A stretch of 36,210 nt of DNA, taken from Nitrososphaerota archaeon (GTDB taxonomy: Archaea > Iainarchaeota > Iainarchaeia > Iainarchaeales > GCA-2688035). The stretch spans positions 1-36,210 of the forward strand of contig JAFCCH010000004.1 in NCBI GenBank assembly GCA_017610265.1, read 5' to 3'. The notes under the pieces are model-generated. The model made no database searches and was not told the origin of the DNA. It was given only the letters and a program-made list of their open reading frames with translations. This document shows positions 25,341 through 32,984 of the stretch, piece by piece. The position numbers and the translations under genes are program-made. The stretch's first letter is position 1. Each line of letters begins with the position of its first letter.

Positions 25341-25667
25341 ATGGAATCAATTGACAATTTCGAGCTTGATGAAGGCAAAAAACTTGCCCTTGTTTCAATA
25401 AATGCCAAGATTTATCCCCTACCAGTCATCTTTTCTGCCTGCTATTCTTTGATGGACAAGGCGTTTGTTGTAATAGACGGCTCTCCTGAAACAGAAATAG
25501 TTGTTTCTCTAAGACCAAGGAATGATGAAAAGCTTGAGGAAATTGCCCGTCAATTCAACGACGAGCTTTTGAATTACGCGGTCAACAATGAGGAAAGTAA
25601 GAAAACCGAAAAGTTAAGAGACGCACTTGTAAAAGACGCTTTTGCAGGTCATTCAAAAACTGATTAA
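25341..25667 (+). CDS. hxsD: HxsD-like protein 1 of a His-Xaa-Ser system
   Basis: This 108-aa protein fits what I know of the HxsD family (TIGR03976), the small partner of bacterial His-Xaa-Ser systems. It has a beta strand, then YPLPVIFSACYSLMDKAFVVI, then a strand ending in VVSLRPRND. An EIARQFNDELLNYAV helix follows, and a C-terminal helix (EKLRDALVKDAFAG). The bacterial pattern 'YPLeAvxrAxYxFtDrxxV', then 'FxNELLdqalR', then 'IvxqAF' is clearly visible. The biochemical role of HxsD is not known. From its small size and constant pairing with maturases I infer peptide delivery. It has a strong GGGAG ribosome-binding site and is the first gene of the operon. The next gene starts 2 nt after the stop. 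Confidence 0.78.
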   Translation: MESIDNFELDEGKKLALVSINAKIYPLPVIFSACYSLMDKAFVVIDGSPETEIVVSLRPRNDEKLEEIARQFNDELLNYAVNNEESKKTEKLRDALVKDAFAGHSKTD

Positions 25668-25669
25668 CC

Positions 25670-25921
25670 ATGCACCAGATAAAATTTAACAAAGAAGAAA
25701 ACAGTGCAGAGCTTGACCTAAGTAGTTTTTTCTATCCAATGCACATTCTGCAGCAGGCAGGTCTTGAATTTGAAAACTTTGCAAAAATTTCAGTCAAGCA
25801 AAAGGATTCCCGCAACCTTGTAATCATTTCCCCCAAGGGTAATGGCAATGTACAAGAGCTTGCTCTTCACTTCTGCAATTTTGCACTTGGCCTGAAAAGG
25901 GAGCTGGGAGAGCATGCCTGA
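25670..25921 (+). CDS. HxsD-like protein 2 (divergent shorter paralog)
   Basis: This 83-aa protein has the same order of elements as the preceding HxsD: a short strand region, YPMHILQQAGLEFENFAKI, a strand ending VIISPKGNG, and ELALHFCNFALGLKREL. It lacks the C-terminal helix. The parallels (YPl..I..A...F...a.i / .i.PK / ELA..F.N..L) suggest a duplication of hxsD, perhaps forming a heterodimer. Sequence identity is low and the call rests on pattern alone. The start is 2 nt after the upstream stop, and the end overlaps the first possible hxsB start by 8 nt, so translation is likely coupled. Confidence 0.62.
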   Translation: MHQIKFNKEENSAELDLSSFFYPMHILQQAGLEFENFAKISVKQKDSRNLVIISPKGNGNVQELALHFCNFALGLKRELGEHA

Positions 25922-25945
25922 ATCCAAGAGCATGCCTGAATCCAA
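25910..25945. repeat. 18-bp perfect tandem duplication over the hxsD2 stop and hxsB start
   Basis: GAGCATGCCTGAATCCAA occurs twice head to tail (25910-25927 and 25928-25945). The first copy holds the HxsD2 stop TGA and the hxsB ATG (25914). The second copy gives a second in-frame ATG (25932). HxsB therefore begins with the doubled hexapeptide MPESKS-MPESKQ. Confidence 0.9.
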
Positions 25946-27326
25946 ACAGGAAAAAATGCCAAAGTTTGAGCAAAACAAGGTTTTTTCCCACAAGCTTTTA
26001 GACGGGCGAGTTCTGCTAATAACAGAGCTTGGAAAAATTACCTCTTTAACAGAAGAAGAATTCAAAAATTTCAAGGAAGGCAAGATTCCAAAGTTTGTTT
26101 TCCAAAAGCTTGAGAAAGGTCACGCAATTGTAACAAAACACAATAGACCTTACGTTGTCGACGACTACAAATTGAGATATGGCCATGTTTGCGACGGCGT
26201 CTCATTGCACATTATAAACCCAACCATGAGATGCAACCAAAACTGCCTTTACTGCTATGCAAATTCTTTTCCCCTCCAGGCAAAAGGGGTCGACATGGAT
26301 GAAAAAACTGCCAAAAAAGTAATTGACTTTATTTGGGAGGGCCCGAAAAAAGAAATTGTAATAGAGTTTCAGGGCGGCGAGCCCCTTGCAAACTTTCCAA
26401 TAATTGAATTTATTGTCAACTATGTAAAAGGCAAGAAGGGCAAGAAAGTGCATTGGAGAATTGTTTCAAATCTTACAATGATGGACGAAACAATTGCCTC
26501 TTTTCTTGAAAAAAATTCAATTTTTGACATTTGCACTTCCATTGACGGCCCCAAAGAGGTTCATAACAAGAACAGACCTTGGTCTGGCGGAAACAGTTTT
26601 GGAAAAGCAGTCCACTGGATTAACTGCCTTAAGCAAGATTATTCCTTCAAAAGCATTGGCGCACTCTGTACTGTAACCAAGAACAGTTTGCCCCATGCAA
26701 AAGACATTGTAAACACTTACGTTGAATTGGGCCTGCCAGACCTTACGGCTGTTCCAATCAGGCGAATAGGCCTTGCAGAAAAAAACTGGGGCAAGATTGG
26801 TTACAGGGGAGAAGCCTATTTTGAATTCTGGAAGCAGGCACTTGAAGCCTGTATTGAAAAAACAAAAGCAGGCCAAAAAATAAGCGAGCAGATTTCAGTT
26901 TTGAGCCTTAGCAAAATGAACCGGTTTGAGCCAAACTATCACACTTGTTTTTCAAAGCCATGCGGTGCCGCCCTAATGCAGGCATCTTATCAGCCAAACG
27001 GGGATGTCTTTTCATGTGATGAGGCAAAAGCAGAGCCCCTTTTCAAAATAGGCAATGTAAAGCAGCCATACAAACAGGTTTTTACCTCTCCTGCTGCACT
27101 AAACCTTGTTTCCCTTTCATCAGGTCTTGGATTTGCCTGCAATGAATGCAAATTCACAGGATTTTGCAGATTTTGCCCTGTTCTAACCTATTGCACGCAG
27201 GGAAACCTTATCCCAAAGCTTGCAATGGACGAAGATTGTAAATTGAAAAAAAAGCAGTTTTCATATCTTCTTGAAAAGCTTTTCTCGGAAGACAGCCGGG
27301 TTTTCGAGCAATGGCTTAAAGGGTAA
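25914..27326 (+). CDS. hxsB: Radical SAM/SPASM maturase, HxsB-like
   Basis: This 470-aa protein has an N-terminal domain of about 85 residues reading KLLDGRVLLITELGKITSLT and EEFKNFKEGKIP, characteristic of HxsB (TIGR03978). The radical SAM core follows with CNQNCLYC (Cys107, 111, 114) and GGEP (154-157). A SPASM region contains KPCGAALMQASYQPNGDVFSCDEA, then CNECKFTGFCRFCP and later Cys residues, enough for two auxiliary [4Fe-4S] clusters. Such enzymes use S-adenosylmethionine to make radical-based changes in a ribosomally made peptide. The 72-aa His-Xaa-Ser peptide encoded 42 nt downstream is the obvious substrate. ATG 25914 overlaps the upstream gene, and ATG 25932 is an equally possible start because of the 18-bp duplication. 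Confidence 0.85.
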   Translation: MPESKSMPESKQEKMPKFEQNKVFSHKLLDGRVLLITELGKITSLTEEEFKNFKEGKIPKFVFQKLEKGHAIVTKHNRPYVVDDYKLRYGHVCDGVSLHIINPTMRCNQNCLYCYANSFPLQAKGVDMDEKTAKKVIDFIWEGPKKEIVIEFQGGEPLANFPIIEFIVNYVKGKKGKKVHWRIVSNLTMMDETIASFLEKNSIFDICTSIDGPKEVHNKNRPWSGGNSFGKAVHWINCLKQDYSFKSIGALCTVTKNSLPHAKDIVNTYVELGLPDLTAVPIRRIGLAEKNWGKIGYRGEAYFEFWKQALEACIEKTKAGQKISEQISVLSLSKMNRFEPNYHTCFSKPCGAALMQASYQPNGDVFSCDEAKAEPLFKIGNVKQPYKQVFTSPAALNLVSLSSGLGFACNECKFTGFCRFCPVLTYCTQGNLIPKLAMDEDCKLKKKQFSYLLEKLFSEDSRVFEQWLKG

Positions 27327-27328
27327 TG

Positions 27329-27338
27329 CTTAAAAACA
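27329..27338 (+). promoter_or_regulatory. TATA-like box before the HxS precursor gene
   Basis: GCTTAAAAAC lies about 30 nt upstream of ATG 27368, in the only gap of the hxsB-hxsA junction. This would let the precursor be made independently of, and more abundantly than, its maturases. Confidence 0.4.
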
Positions 27339-27367
27339 AGAAAAAAGTTAGTAATAAGTGATTTGAA

Positions 27368-27586
27368 ATGGCAAAATTTCCTGAAATAAAGAAAACAATT
27401 TCCTCTTACATCGGTGAAGAAAACGGAAGAATTACAAAGCAGACTGTGCTAACCCTTGGAGCAATAATGGCTGGAGCAGCCCTTTCAACACTAAAGCTCA
27501 AAAACGTGGGTGGCGCAACATTGCACCAACATAGCCATATGTCTGCAAGGCCTCATAGCTCTCACAGCTCACATGGCTCATATTAG
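27368..27586 (+). CDS. hxsA: HxsA-like precursor peptide with C-terminal His-Xaa-Ser repeats
   Basis: This 72-aa peptide has three parts: a charged N-terminal region (MAKFPEIKKTISSYIGEENG), a hydrophobic stretch (VLTLGAIMAGAALSTLKL, about 27-44), and a His/Ser-rich end HSHMSARPHSSHSSHGSY. The end contains four H-x-S units (HMS, HSS, HSS, HGS), the hallmark of HxsA in bacterial His-Xaa-Ser systems. A Gly-Gly at 48-49 directly precedes the repeat region (ATLHQHSHMS...). That position would suit leader removal, giving a 23-residue core. This is inferred; no C39 peptidase is encoded in the window. It lies between two radical SAM genes, with a possible promoter of its own and a T-rich stretch after the stop. 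Confidence 0.82.
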   Translation: MAKFPEIKKTISSYIGEENGRITKQTVLTLGAIMAGAALSTLKLKNVGGATLHQHSHMSARPHSSHSSHGSY

Positions 27587-27617
27587 TTTTTATTGACTTT
27601 AACTCCTTCTTTCCCTA

Positions 27618-28598
27618 ATGGGCTTAAAAAAACCTTTGGAAATAAAGCTTCAAATTACAGACTCCTGTAATTTTAATTGCGACTTCTGCTTCAACAGCCA
27701 GGATTCAAAAACAAAGGGTTCAATCTCAAAAGATAACGCTGAAAAAATAATTTCAAAAGTTGCAGAGGAAGGAATTAAAGGTTTGAGAATAACCGGAGGC
27801 GAACCATTTCTCCACAAGGACCTTTTTTCAATTCTCTCCCACGCAAAAAACAAGGGTCTTAAGACAACGCTTAATACAAACGCCGCCTTGTTCAAGGAAA
27901 ATGATGTGAAAAAAATTGCAGGCCTTGTTGACCAAGTTCTTGTCTCGGTCCATTCCCTTAAAATAAATTCAAACACGGTAAAGACCATAAACAATTTTTC
28001 TGAACAGGGTCTAAAACCAAGAATTGCAACAATTCTTTCAAAGGAAAACATTAACAATCTTGAAAAATTCCACGACCTTGTTTCAAGACTGCCTTTCTCC
28101 CAATGGGTTTTGCTAAGGCAGATTCCAAACGAGTTTAACTGCAAGCCGGTTTCAGGCCTTGACATGCAAAGGGCAGTTGAAAAAATTGAATCATTCAATT
28201 TGCAAAGAAAAGAAAAAGATTTTTTTTTAATTGAGAATGCCCTTCCCTTTTGCTGTTGGCATTCTGAAAGGGTTGACAAAGTTTGCCTTGGAGGCATTCA
28301 TGAAGACGGGCACAGCAGCCTTTTTGTCAATCAGGAAGGATTAATCAAACCAAGCTATTTCCTTGACCCTGTTTTGGGAAATGCTTTTGAAACAAGTTTT
28401 TTGGACGCCTGGAAATCTGATTTTATGAAAAGTATGAATTCACTTGAATTTATTGGAGAAGAATGCCATGAATGCAGCCATGTTTTGAAATGCATGGCAG
28501 GTAGCAGATTTTCTGCCCTTTTCGTAAACAAGTCTCTTTACGCCCTTGATCCCCTTGCAAAACCAGCTATTTTCTTGCAAAGGGGAATAAATAAATAG
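27618..28598 (+). CDS. hxsC: Second radical SAM protein of the His-Xaa-Ser cluster (HxsC position)
   Basis: This 326-aa radical SAM enzyme has CNFNCDFC (Cys17, 21, 24), GGEP (60-63) and a C-terminal cysteine-rich SPASM/twitch-like region (FCCWHSERVDKVCLGG, then EECHECSHVLKCMAGSRF). The phrase GLIKPSYFLDPVLGN and 'SFLDAWKSDFM' is the usual SPASM wording before the last cluster. The length and the order hxsD-hxsB-hxsA-hxsC fit HxsC, but I assign it more by position than by a family-specific motif. It could also be a generic SPASM-like maturase recruited to the cluster. No Shine-Dalgarno is seen; a T/A-rich TATTG box about 27 nt upstream suggests a leaderless transcript separate from the precursor. 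Confidence 0.72.
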   Translation: MGLKKPLEIKLQITDSCNFNCDFCFNSQDSKTKGSISKDNAEKIISKVAEEGIKGLRITGGEPFLHKDLFSILSHAKNKGLKTTLNTNAALFKENDVKKIAGLVDQVLVSVHSLKINSNTVKTINNFSEQGLKPRIATILSKENINNLEKFHDLVSRLPFSQWVLLRQIPNEFNCKPVSGLDMQRAVEKIESFNLQRKEKDFFLIENALPFCCWHSERVDKVCLGGIHEDGHSSLFVNQEGLIKPSYFLDPVLGNAFETSFLDAWKSDFMKSMNSLEFIGEECHECSHVLKCMAGSRFSALFVNKSLYALDPLAKPAIFLQRGINK

Positions 28599-28627
28599 TG
28601 CAAATCCTTTGTTATATTGAATTTATT

Positions 28628-28632
28628 AGGTG
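28628..28632 (+). promoter_or_regulatory. Shine-Dalgarno site deciding the start of the NHL-repeat gene
   Basis: AGGTG lies six nt before TTG 28639. It overlaps GTG 28630, the ORF-track start, which itself has no upstream ribosome-binding site. Confidence 0.5.
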
Positions 28633-28638
28633 TATTTT

Positions 28639-30645
28639 TTGGTTGATCAAACTCCGCAGGGAAACATTCCGCCAGAAGGCGTAGCTGAGTTAAAGAATGC
28701 CATTAACAGGGCTGAATCAAGGAGAGAGAGAAAAACGGCTATTATTGCTGTTGTTATAGTGCTTGCACTAATCATTATTGGTGGAGTCCTATTCTTTTTG
28801 TTGCTTCCACCACCGCTGGAAGAGCCTTGTGTAAATGGTTTGCTTGACGAGGGCGAAGAAGGAATTGACTGCGGAGGGATATGCGCAACTGCGTGTGAAA
28901 AGCCGCCAGAACCTCCTCCTGAATTTGTAGATTCTGCTTACCGCCTGCCTGCTTCAATTTCAGATATTGCGCTTGACCTTGCAAATGACCGCATCTATGT
29001 CTTGGACGAAATAAGGCACAGGATTTTGGTTTACGATTCTCAATTTAACCACATTGGAAACTTTGGAGAAGAACGAGTTAAGACAGCTGAGGGCTGGAGT
29101 TATTTCAGCGGCGGGCTTGACGACGAAAGGCTTCTTTTCCCTGCATCAATTTATTTGGCCAATGACAAGCTTTACGTGCTTGACCGGGTTCCAAGAATAC
29201 AGGTCTTCTCAAACGAGCTTGTTCTTGAACAAACTCTTGATTTTTCAAACCAGGCTGTTGAGGCCTTGCCAAAAGTGCCTGACACTCCAAACACCGATGG
29301 AGGTAGAGCCTATATTCTTGTTTCTAATTCTGGTGAAATAACTATTTCAGAGGAAGTAAGCAATGCGGTTGCATCCTTTGATTCCTCTTTTGGATTTAAT
29401 TCTGTTACAACCACTGGAACCTCTGCCGGAGAGGTAAACATTCCAAGGCAGATTGCATTTGGACCGCAAGGTAACATTTATTTGGCTGACAGTGGAAATT
29501 CAAGGATTCAGGTTTTGAACAAAGAGCTTGGCTTTGTAAAAACCATTTCAGAAAATCTTGTTTTGCCTGTCGGAGTTGCGGTTGCAGACAGTGGAGAAAT
29601 ATATGTTCTTGATTCAGGTGACAGCATGCTCAAGGCATTTGACTCTGCAGGAAATTTCGTTAAACAAACAGGGGGTCTTGGAAAAGGCGAAGGCCAGTTC
29701 TACAATCCAATTGTTGTAAAGCTTGACTCAGAAGGAATGATTTATGTTGTTGAACAAGGCAATTCAAGAATTCAGGTTTTTGACAAAAACCTTAAATTTG
29801 TTGAAATGATTGAGGGCCTTGAAAGAACCTTCAACCTTTCTTTCACTCCTTTCTATCCTGCAATTGCGCCAAACGGGGACATTGCATTTTCAGATGTACT
29901 CAATCACAAGGTATTTGTCTTTGATAAGGATTACGAGCTGAAAAAGGTTCTTGGCGGAAGAGGCTTTGGAAACAACCAGCTCAATGCACCAAAAGGCCTT
30001 GCCTTTGATTCAACAGGAAAACTCTTTATTTCGGATTCGGGAAACAGGCGTATTCAAATATTTTCATCAGATTACACTTATCAAAGCACAATAACCCACA
30101 AAGAGCTGATATGGCCTCTTTCAATCTCTGTTTCTGAGGAAGCCAAGGTCTTTGTGGTAGACGACAAACACAAGAAAGTTCTTGTTTTCAATCAGTCAGG
30201 AATGCTTTTGGATGAAATAGGTAAAGCAGAAGGCATTACCTTGCCTCTCGGAGTTCTTGCACAGGACGGAAAGATTTACATTACTGATGACAAACTGCAG
30301 ACAATTGAAATTTTAGATTCGTCTTTTAACAACATAGAAAGTGTTGGCGGAATTGATGACGCTCTTGGTTTCGACGTTGAGTTCAACGAAAGCCTTGGAA
30401 TTGACAGCAAGAACAGGCTGCTTTTCGCAGACAACAGGAACAGGGTAGTAATTGCCTATGACTTAACCCTTAAAACATTCTCAACCTTTGGAGGCTTTGG
30501 AAACGCTTTGCAGGAACTTAGCATTTTGGAAGTTGCAACAAGAGGCGGAGTAACTGCTGTTGCTGACATGGAATCTCATAGGGTGAAAATCTTTGACGCC
30601 AATGAAAAGGAAATAGGCGAACTTACAATTGCAGACCTTGCCTAA
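28639..30645 (+). CDS. Membrane-anchored NHL-repeat beta-propeller protein
   Basis: About 45 cytoplasmic residues precede a membrane helix (TAIIAVVIVLALIIIGGVLF). A short cysteine motif follows (CVNGLLDEGEEGIDCGGICATAC), seen in many cell-surface proteins, then a Pro-rich linker. About ten NHL repeats fill the rest to the end (for example 'IAFGPQGNIYLADSGNSRIQV' and 'LAFDSTGKLFISDSGNRRIQI'). NHL propellers bind proteins or glycans; no catalytic residues are evident. The start TTG 28639 is favoured by AGGTG upstream, three residues shorter than the track's GTG start. It lies 40 nt after hxsC on the same strand, so it may be the exterior partner or target of the Hxs product, which is an inference from position only. 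The convergent radical SAM gene ends 12 nt beyond. Confidence 0.87.
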   Translation: MVDQTPQGNIPPEGVAELKNAINRAESRRERKTAIIAVVIVLALIIIGGVLFFLLLPPPLEEPCVNGLLDEGEEGIDCGGICATACEKPPEPPPEFVDSAYRLPASISDIALDLANDRIYVLDEIRHRILVYDSQFNHIGNFGEERVKTAEGWSYFSGGLDDERLLFPASIYLANDKLYVLDRVPRIQVFSNELVLEQTLDFSNQAVEALPKVPDTPNTDGGRAYILVSNSGEITISEEVSNAVASFDSSFGFNSVTTTGTSAGEVNIPRQIAFGPQGNIYLADSGNSRIQVLNKELGFVKTISENLVLPVGVAVADSGEIYVLDSGDSMLKAFDSAGNFVKQTGGLGKGEGQFYNPIVVKLDSEGMIYVVEQGNSRIQVFDKNLKFVEMIEGLERTFNLSFTPFYPAIAPNGDIAFSDVLNHKVFVFDKDYELKKVLGGRGFGNNQLNAPKGLAFDSTGKLFISDSGNRRIQIFSSDYTYQSTITHKELIWPLSISVSEEAKVFVVDDKHKKVLVFNQSGMLLDEIGKAEGITLPLGVLAQDGKIYITDDKLQTIEILDSSFNNIESVGGIDDALGFDVEFNESLGIDSKNRLLFADNRNRVVIAYDLTLKTFSTFGGFGNALQELSILEVATRGGVTAVADMESHRVKIFDANEKEIGELTIADLA

Positions 30646-30657
30646 TTCTGGGACTGC

Positions 30658-31989
30658 CTAATTCTTTGGAAAGAATTTCCTTGATACAGAATCGTAAAAC
30701 AAAATTCCTTTCCTGCTAAGCTTCAGGCTTTTTTCTGATTGCTTTACAAGGCTAAGACTTTCAAGCAGGGCAATTGTTTTCCCAAACTTTTCTTCAAGGG
30801 AGAGGGCAAACTTTTTTTTGAAAATATTTTTGTCAACTCCTTTTTTGCAATCTTTGAGACCAAGGGCAACAAATCTAATCATTTGGTCTTCCATGCTTAG
30901 CTTTTTTCCAACTGCGCAGGCCAAACCGCTTTCTTCAACATCTTTCAAATACTTGTCTGTTGGAAAAACATTGTTGTAATCCCATTTATTAAAGAAGGAA
31001 CAAGAGCTTGGGCCAAAGCCAAGGTATTCTCCACTGGCCCACTGGTTTTCAAGAAAAAGCATTCTCTGCCCTTTTTTCACAAACTGGTATGGGAAAAGTT
31101 GTTTATAGCCAAGTCCTTCCATCTTGTTCAAGAACATTGAATGCATTTCAATAAGCTCTTTGTCTGAAGCAAATTCCTCTTTGTTTCTTGCAAAAAAAGC
31201 AGTGCCTTCTCTCACCCTTAAGTCAGATGCAGTAACTGACTCTGGCTGAATTGCCTCAACCTCATTCAACGAATTTTTCCAGCCTTCAATGCCTTGCTTT
31301 GGCAGCCCATAAATTAAGTCAATGTTAATGCTTTCAAAGCCAGCTCTTCTGGCCTCCTTAATTGAATGCAGTGCCTTTTCCTTGTCATGGTTTCTGTTGC
31401 ATTCTTTCAAAACTCTGTCATTAAAGTCTTGTATTCCAATGCTCATCCTGTTGAAATTCTGCCTTAGCAAAACAAGCTTTTCAAAGCTGATTGTTTCAGG
31501 GCTTGATTCAATGCTTGCCTCAACCTTTTTTGGAATCCTAAAAGAGCCTCTTAGAAAAAGCATCAATTCATTCAAGGAATTTGCTTCAAGAGAGGTTGGG
31601 GTTCCGCCTCCAAATAGGACACTGCTTGCCTCAAGTTCTTTTCCAATAAGCTGGCTGTAAGTAGAAATTTCCCTCTGAATTCCCTTCAAAAAAGCCTCAA
31701 TTTCGCCTTTTTTTCCAATCCCCTGCTTGAAGTAGTGGCAATAGCTGCAAATGCTTGAGCAAAAGGGAATGTGCAAGTAGAAGGCAAGTTCCCCCACCTT
31801 TTTTCCACTTTTTTCAAGATCTTTAGCGAATTCTTCCCTGTCAAATGGGGACATTTGGTCAGAATCAGGGTATCTGTAAACAAACAAATGGCTTGTGCTT
31901 TTTCCAATTCCTTCCTTTTTCAGCCTGTCCAAAAATGAGTCATCCATGCCTAAAGCAAGCCTCATACCAGATTTTAACACTTTCTTCAC
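30658..31989 (-). CDS. HemN/HemW-like radical SAM protein
   Basis: This 443-aa protein belongs to the coproporphyrinogen III oxidase-like radical SAM group. It has HIPFCSSICSYCHYF (Cys77, 81, 84), GGGTPT (127-132), and the family segments ESSPETIS, RMSIGIQDFN and INIDLIYGLP. A winged-helix-like C-terminal domain follows. Members include the oxygen-independent heme oxidase HemN, the heme chaperone HemW and heme-degrading HutW/ChuW. No other heme genes lie in the window, so the true substrate is open. The start is GTG 31989, with a TATA-like AGTATTTT about 30 nt upstream. ATG 31965 is an alternative eight codons in. It is divergent from the U32 gene with about 20 bp between starts, so the two promoters must overlap the opposing genes. 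Confidence 0.85.
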   Translation of the reverse strand: MKKVLKSGMRLALGMDDSFLDRLKKEGIGKSTSHLFVYRYPDSDQMSPFDREEFAKDLEKSGKKVGELAFYLHIPFCSSICSYCHYFKQGIGKKGEIEAFLKGIQREISTYSQLIGKELEASSVLFGGGTPTSLEANSLNELMLFLRGSFRIPKKVEASIESSPETISFEKLVLLRQNFNRMSIGIQDFNDRVLKECNRNHDKEKALHSIKEARRAGFESINIDLIYGLPKQGIEGWKNSLNEVEAIQPESVTASDLRVREGTAFFARNKEEFASDKELIEMHSMFLNKMEGLGYKQLFPYQFVKKGQRMLFLENQWASGEYLGFGPSSCSFFNKWDYNNVFPTDKYLKDVEESGLACAVGKKLSMEDQMIRFVALGLKDCKKGVDKNIFKKKFALSLEEKFGKTIALLESLSLVKQSEKSLKLSRKGILFYDSVSRKFFPKN

Positions 31990-32009
31990 TTAACTTTATC
32001 GGTGGGTTT

Positions 32010-32984
32010 GTGAAAATACTTTCGCCTCTTTCAAAGCCTTTTGAGGCAGGGCCTCTTGCAGAAGCAGGGGCAACTGAATTCTATTGCGGAATTGTAACAA
32101 AGGAATGGGAGGACAAATTTTCCTATATTGCCTCATCTAATTTGAGGCATGACAAAGTTGCAAATTTTTCCTCTTTCAAAGATCTTTCACTTGCAGTTGA
32201 AGCAGGGTCTGAACACAATGTTCCTGTCTTCTGCGTTTTCAATGCGCACTTTTACAGCGAGAAGCAAATGGCCCTTGTTCTAAATCATGTTGGGCAAGCA
32301 ATTGACGCAGGGGTCTCAAAAATAATTGTTTCAGATCCTGTTTTTATTTCAATGCTGAAAAAACAGGGCTTTAAGACAGACATTGTATTAAGCACAGCAA
32401 ACCCTGTGTTTAATTCTGCTTCACTTGGATTTTTTAAAAAATTTGGGATTCAAAGAATTGTGCTCCCAAGGCATCTAACAGTTAAAGAAATTGAGGGCCT
32501 TGCCAAAAGTGCAAAAAAGCTTGGCCTTGAATTGGAAGCATTTGTTCTCAATGCACTTTGTCCTTACATTGATGGCCTTTGTACCCTGCAGCACCTTGGA
32601 AAAAATTCAGACTTTGTTGAGGCAAGCGAACTTGCTTGCAGAATGCCATTTAAAACAACCTGTTCTGGAAAAGCCTGCAATGAAACTGGCGGTAATTCTT
32701 CTTCCCTGAAGGCATGCGTCTGGCAGAATACAGAGACAACAAGCTGCGGGCTTTGCGCCCTGAAGTCTTTTGAAAAGGCAGGCATTAATTCCCTAAAAAT
32801 TGCTGGCCGTGGAAACAGCTTTGACAAAAAGCTTGCTGATGTGAAAATGATTAAGCATGCCCTTTCATTACTTGACTTGCCTGAAGAGGAATTCAAAAGT
32901 GAAATGCATGGTCTGTTTTTTAAGGCAAACAAGCAAAGATGCGATTTCAAATATTGTTATTATCCAAATAAGGGGTTGTTGTAA
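32010..32984 (+). CDS. U32 family protein, UbiU-like
   Basis: This 324-aa protein starts at GTG 32010 (MKILSPLSKPFEAGPLAEAGATEFYCG), preceded by GGTG. The longer track ORF begins inside the opposite gene and is not needed. The start, AEAGATEFYCG, and the TIM-barrel-like phrases (VFCVFNAHF, KIIVSDP, IVLSTANPVFN) are those of peptidase U32 proteins. Cysteines at 184, 191, 210 and 249 are spaced much like the four [4Fe-4S] ligands of UbiU (seven residues between the first two). Extra cysteines lie at 218, 223, 236 and 246. UbiU/UbiV perform oxygen-independent hydroxylation in bacteria; other U32 proteins modify tRNA or rRNA. The gene shares TAATG with the next one, so the pair is translationally coupled. 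Confidence 0.8.
   Translation: MKILSPLSKPFEAGPLAEAGATEFYCGIVTKEWEDKFSYIASSNLRHDKVANFSSFKDLSLAVEAGSEHNVPVFCVFNAHFYSEKQMALVLNHVGQAIDAGVSKIIVSDPVFISMLKKQGFKTDIVLSTANPVFNSASLGFFKKFGIQRIVLPRHLTVKEIEGLAKSAKKLGLELEAFVLNALCPYIDGLCTLQHLGKNSDFVEASELACRMPFKTTCSGKACNETGGNSSSLKACVWQNTETTSCGLCALKSFEKAGINSLKIAGRGNSFDKKLADVKMIKHALSLLDLPEEEFKSEMHGLFFKANKQRCDFKYCYYPNKGLL

Noticed and set aside
27540-27583. Short CAT/CAC-AGC repeats as a regulatory or CRISPR-like array
   Set aside because: They are codons of the H-x-S repeats, not a DNA repeat array.
27650-28297. 215-aa minus-strand ORF opposite hxsC
   Set aside because: It overlies the radical SAM motifs of the plus strand, and its own sequence is low-complexity and shadow-like.
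31845-32009. 55-residue upstream extension of the U32 protein
   Set aside because: It lies inside the opposite HemN-like gene and is not U32-like. GTG 32010 gives the family start.
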